DNA of 14,494 nucleotides from an uncultured Fibrobacter sp. (GTDB lineage Bacteria > Fibrobacterota > Fibrobacteria > Fibrobacterales > Fibrobacteraceae): the NCBI GenBank assembly GCA_937891805.1, contig CALATK010000190.1, positions 1 to 14,494 of the forward strand, read 5' to 3'. A program made the translations under genes and the position numbers. The notes beneath the pieces are model-generated. The model was not told the origin of the DNA and searched no databases. It saw nothing but the letters and a program-made list of their open reading frames with translations. Shown here piece by piece: positions 12,391 through 14,494 of the stretch (position 1 is the first letter of the stretch; the number at the start of each line of letters is the position of its first letter).

Positions 12391-13635
12391 TTATTCAGAA
12401 TCCTTGACGCAACGGACGGAGAAGTCGCGGTTCTTGTCAACATTGCCCAGTTCCGCATAGTCATTGCAGTAGCCCATATACACGTAGTAGGAGTAGTCGC
12501 TATCGTCCTGCGTGGCACTCCAAAAGTAAGCACCGAGGGTGAAATAGTAGAAGTAACCAACGTTGCCCCTGTAGCCAGCGGGCAGCGCGGAAAAGCCGTA
12601 GGCGTCCTCGTTGGTGATGCCGCTATACGCCCTCCAGTCAGTTTGGGCCTTGAGTTTTTGGCCCGCTGTGGACTCACCGCCCACCGCGGCGAACAGGGCG
12701 TTCCATTCATCCTGCGTGGGAACGTGCCAACCGTCGGGACACACCCCCTGCACGTTGCCCTTGCCCAGGGTGATGCAGTCATGACCGAAGCCACACTCAT
12801 CCTCGAACTTGCCCATGGCGGCAGCCCAGGTATAGAGTCTCCCATACACGGAGCAGTCGCCCGCCATCTTTGTTCCGGCACTTCCGCCGCCACACCAACT
12901 GTTTGCGGTCTGATAGTTCAGATTCTCAGCCATCCACTTCTTGCTGTAGGCGGGGTTTTCGCTTGCGATGGTCACGAACCTGTAGAGTGTGCCGTCTCGG
13001 GTATCACAAAATTGCGTATCGGGATTGTAGGCCAAGTCATCGCAGGATTTTTTTTGTCCGCTGGAGGAAGATTCTCCGTCAAGCGGGGAATGACGAGATG
13101 ATGATTCCGGGGAATGACGAGATGATGAAGACCCCTCGCTACCAGTGTCGGAACTGAACTCCGAGGCGGCGCTAGAGGAAGATTCCTCGTCGACATTTGT
13201 GTCACCTGACAAATCGGGTTCGTCCGATACTTCGCTGCTGAACGGCCTGAACTGCTTCTTGGAGGAACTGGACTGTCTCGACATCAGATCTTCCAGATCA
13301 GCTTTCAGCTTGTCCCCGTCAAGCCCGTCCTTAATTTTTTCAATGATGGCGGAGTCGGTAACAACCACCCACTTGTTCTCTAGACAGGCAAAAAATGAGG
13401 TGTCCACCTTGGCGACTTCTTTTTCACAAATGTCGGGCAGGGTTGCCTCGCTCCCGTAAACGGGAATTTCGCTAGACAAATCGCTGGAACTGTCGTCACA
13501 GGCGGCAAAGACCAGCGGTAGAGAGATTGCCACGCACCACTTCGACAAGCTCAGTGACCTTGTGCTCGCAATGACACGATGTTTCCACGCAGGGCGGCTC
13601 AAGGATGACGCAACAGCAAAATTCTGTTTCTTCAT
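12391..13635 (-). CDS. FISUMP domain lipoprotein
   Basis: A 414-residue surface-type lipoprotein. Residues 1-46 are a long signal peptide ending in lipobox FAAC (lipidated Cys46, then DDSS). A charged spacer follows (EIPVYGSEATLPDICEKEVA, FFACLENKWVVVTDSAIIEK), then a Ser-rich linker with SSSRHSPE/SSSRHSPL repeats around residues 170-188. The FISUMP domain runs from about 200 to the end: DGTLYRFVTI, KWMAENLNY, NSWCGGG, YGRLYTWAAAM, VCPDGWHVPTQDEWNALFAA, GFSALPAGYRG, AYFWSAT and FSVRCVKDSE. ACGGAG six bases before ATG 13635 is a clear Shine-Dalgarno, unlike most lead genes here. Two dispersed repeats form part of the coding sequence, one in the signal peptide (residues ~18-38) and one in the linker. 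A strong terminator follows. Likely anchored in the outer or inner membrane with the domain on a flexible stalk; ligand unknown. Confidence 0.9.
   Translation of the reverse strand: MKKQNFAVASSLSRPAWKHRVIASTRSLSLSKWCVAISLPLVFAACDDSSSDLSSEIPVYGSEATLPDICEKEVAKVDTSFFACLENKWVVVTDSAIIEKIKDGLDGDKLKADLEDLMSRQSSSSKKQFRPFSSEVSDEPDLSGDTNVDEESSSSAASEFSSDTGSEGSSSSRHSPESSSRHSPLDGESSSSGQKKSCDDLAYNPDTQFCDTRDGTLYRFVTIASENPAYSKKWMAENLNYQTANSWCGGGSAGTKMAGDCSVYGRLYTWAAAMGKFEDECGFGHDCITLGKGNVQGVCPDGWHVPTQDEWNALFAAVGGESTAGQKLKAQTDWRAYSGITNEDAYGFSALPAGYRGNVGYFYYFTLGAYFWSATQDDSDYSYYVYMGYCNDYAELGNVDKNRDFSVRCVKDSE
13067..13129 (-). repeat. Palindromic repeat duplicated in the Ser linker of the FISUMP lipoprotein
   Basis: ATTCTCCG-TCAAG-CGGGGAAT (13071-13091) is the same palindrome type as at 12292-12312. 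The half CGGGGAATGACGAGATGATG (13084-13103) recurs at 13108-13127 with a 24-bp period, giving an eight-residue tandem SSSRHSPE / SSSRHSPL in the protein. Frame is kept throughout, so the insertion and its duplication lengthened the linker without breaking the gene. Confidence 0.7.
13520..13583 (-). repeat. Dispersed repeat within the lipoprotein signal peptide
   Basis: On the coding strand CGTGTCATTGCGAGCACAAG, then GTCACTGAGCTTGTCGAAGT and GGTGCGTGGCAATCTCTC form an imperfect palindrome in which GTCATTGC...GCAC faces GTGC...GCAATC. The two halves match widespread bacterial interspersed repeats (TCATTGCGAGC and GAGCTTGTCGAAG types). It encodes HRVIASTRSLSLSKWCVAIS, in the n-region and start of the hydrophobic region. 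Confidence 0.6.
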
Positions 13636-13661
13636 TATTTTCTCCGTAAGTTTGTAATTTG

Positions 13662-13679
13662 CTTACTTCGGAATGTAAG
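13662..13679 (-). promoter_or_regulatory. Small hairpin in the leader of the FISUMP lipoprotein gene
   Basis: CTTACATTCCGAAGTAAG has 5-bp perfect arms (CTTAC/GTAAG) and lies about 27 bases before ATG 13635, between a T-rich run and the Shine-Dalgarno. It may be a leader structure or a palindromic operator. The rest of the 132-bp gap down to the GNAT gene shows no terminator with a good T-run. Confidence 0.3.
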
Positions 13680-13767
13680 AAAAAAAACAGTTTTGGCCAA
13701 TATTTTTGAAGAAACCGGCCCTGCAGGTCCACTTTGTATGAAATTTCCCCGTAGGCTGCGAAAAAAT

Positions 13768-14298
13768 TTACGTTTCCAAGTCCATCAGGTCGAAATACAT
13801 CAGCCTTGTATGCGGGTCGTTGTCGTCCTGCGTCATGAAGCGGAAGCCGTTCTTCACGTAAAACGGGACGGCCTCCAAGTAAGCGTCCACCGTCAAGAAA
13901 CGGCACCCCGTCTTGTTCTCTATAACAAACATGGACTTGATGTAATCCAATACCGTAGTCCCAATCTGCCGCCCCTTGGCAAATGTTTCTACACCAAGGC
14001 GACACAACTTAACCGCTGGGTAACTTTTCAACCGTTTTTCGTTTGGAAACCCCCATTTTTTTCGGAATCGATTGAACTCCGCTCGGTCCTTGAAATCCGT
14101 AATGGCCACCTTGTCGTTTGCAAGGCTGCAATAGGCATAAACCTTACTTGCATCATCAACGTCAACACAAGCATACGTAACAGCAATCAGATACTTCTGA
14201 AACGCAGCAGCATGGTTAAGGATAAAATCGTTCAAATCTCCGTCACCACAGTCAAAACTTTTGACGGCATTGATCGGGTCTAGCCGAACAAATTTCAG
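13768..14298 (-). CDS. GNAT-family N-acetyltransferase, non-canonical start
   Basis: The acetyl-CoA binding core is clear: YPAVKLCRLGVETFAKGRQI, with the GRQIGT pyrophosphate loop (family form R/Q-x-x-G-x-G/A), TVLDYIKSMF, FLTVDAYLEAVPFYVKNGFR and a last strand TRLMYFDLM. Homology by memory to small GNATs, including TacT-type toxins, places an N-terminal FDCG-D-DLNDF segment before it. That segment is present here in frame (KFVRLDPINAVKSFDCGDGD, then LNDFIL). No ATG, GTG or TTG precedes it before the in-frame TAG at 14314. The only plausible start for the full domain is CTG at 14298 (176 residues). The first canonical candidate, TTG at 14235, would remove strand one. It may be translated from CTG by coupling to the upstream gene, 12 bp away, or be a damaged copy. 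Product class is confident, start is not. Confidence 0.75.
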   Translation of the reverse strand: MKFVRLDPINAVKSFDCGDGDLNDFILNHAAAFQKYLIAVTYACVDVDDASKVYAYCSLANDKVAITDFKDRAEFNRFRKKWGFPNEKRLKSYPAVKLCRLGVETFAKGRQIGTTVLDYIKSMFVIENKTGCRFLTVDAYLEAVPFYVKNGFRFMTQDDNDPHTRLMYFDLMDLET

Positions 14299-14310
14299 TG
14301 AATAATTTTT

Positions 14311-14494
14311 CTATACCTGCCGAAAGCACGGGTCGATACCTCCGTTGGCCGCTTCACGGGCACGCTTCTCAGCCATGCCATGCTCATAGGCCTTTTTCAT
14401 GAATTCGTAATTCCGCAGGCGGCGGGCACGAATTTCCGGAGGTTCCGGATGCCGCTCTTCCATACGGGCCAAAAACCGGCGAGCATCCTCGCCG
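14311..14494 (-). CDS. C-terminus of an unrecognised charged protein (partial)
   Basis: Sixty residues are visible, ending at TAG 14311-14313; the start lies beyond the window. The sequence is highly charged and probably helical (FLARMEERHPEPPEIRARRL, EFMKKAYEHGMAEKRAREAA) and ends GGIDPCFRQV. It ends 12 bp before the presumed CTG start of the GNAT gene on the same strand, so the two are probably co-transcribed. In the TacT/AtaT class an antitoxin precedes a GNAT toxin in just this way, but this tail does not resemble the ribbon-helix-helix antitoxins I know, and no function is claimed. Confidence 0.55.
   Translation of the reverse strand, partial: GEDARRFLARMEERHPEPPEIRARRLRNYEFMKKAYEHGMAEKRAREAANGGIDPCFRQV

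Overview
The window looks like chromosomal DNA from a Fibrobacter-type bacterium (Fibrobacterota, FCB group). The main evidence is two secreted proteins carrying the FISUMP domain (Fibrobacter succinogenes major paralogous domain). Supporting signs are an FCB-like start architecture (lead genes without Shine-Dalgarno sites but with a TAnnTTT-like box just upstream) and many short palindromic repeats, both between genes and inside them. No rRNA, tRNA, IS transposase or CRISPR array was seen.

Layout. Positions 1-90 hold the end of a plus-strand membrane protein. On the minus strand follow a FISUMP protein (87-776) and a MORN-variant repeat protein (838-1437). A short divergent promoter region separates the latter from a plus-strand B12-binding radical SAM enzyme (1489-2994). 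A dispersed hairpin repeat fills the gap to a convergent tRNA-dihydrouridine synthase (3088-4293), which carries a palindromic repeat inside its reading frame. An HU/IHF-type DNA-binding protein (4399-4755) follows and ends in a hairpin terminator that overlaps the next gene.

From 11739 down to 4815 lie seven tightly packed minus-strand genes that are probably one operon or two nested ones: a GH57-like protein that seems to have lost its catalytic motifs, a STAS-like/transmembrane/coiled-coil protein, a membrane-anchored lytic transglycosylase, a TolC-family outer-membrane protein, an MlaC/Ttg2D-type periplasmic lipid-binding protein, a membrane protein with a Pro/Glu linker, and the 16S rRNA pseudouridine synthase RsuA. 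Junctions are mostly overlaps or gaps of a few bases. The exception is a palindromic element of about 160 bp between the transglycosylase and tolC that can pair with the tolC ribosome binding site. The gene set suggests envelope building or maintenance (wall cutting, outer-membrane channel, lipid transport), possibly with a cytoplasmic sensor at the operon head; this is inference.

Positions 11740-12390 contain no convincing gene. They are a mosaic of a degenerate 14-bp tandem repeat, a second copy of the dispersed hairpin repeat flanked by 13-bp perfect direct repeats, and several short palindromes. A second FISUMP protein, a lipoprotein (12391-13635), follows; two different dispersed repeats form part of its coding sequence, in the signal peptide and in the serine linker. 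The window ends with a GNAT acetyltransferase that appears to lack a canonical start codon, and the C-terminus of an unrecognised charged protein 12 bp upstream of it.
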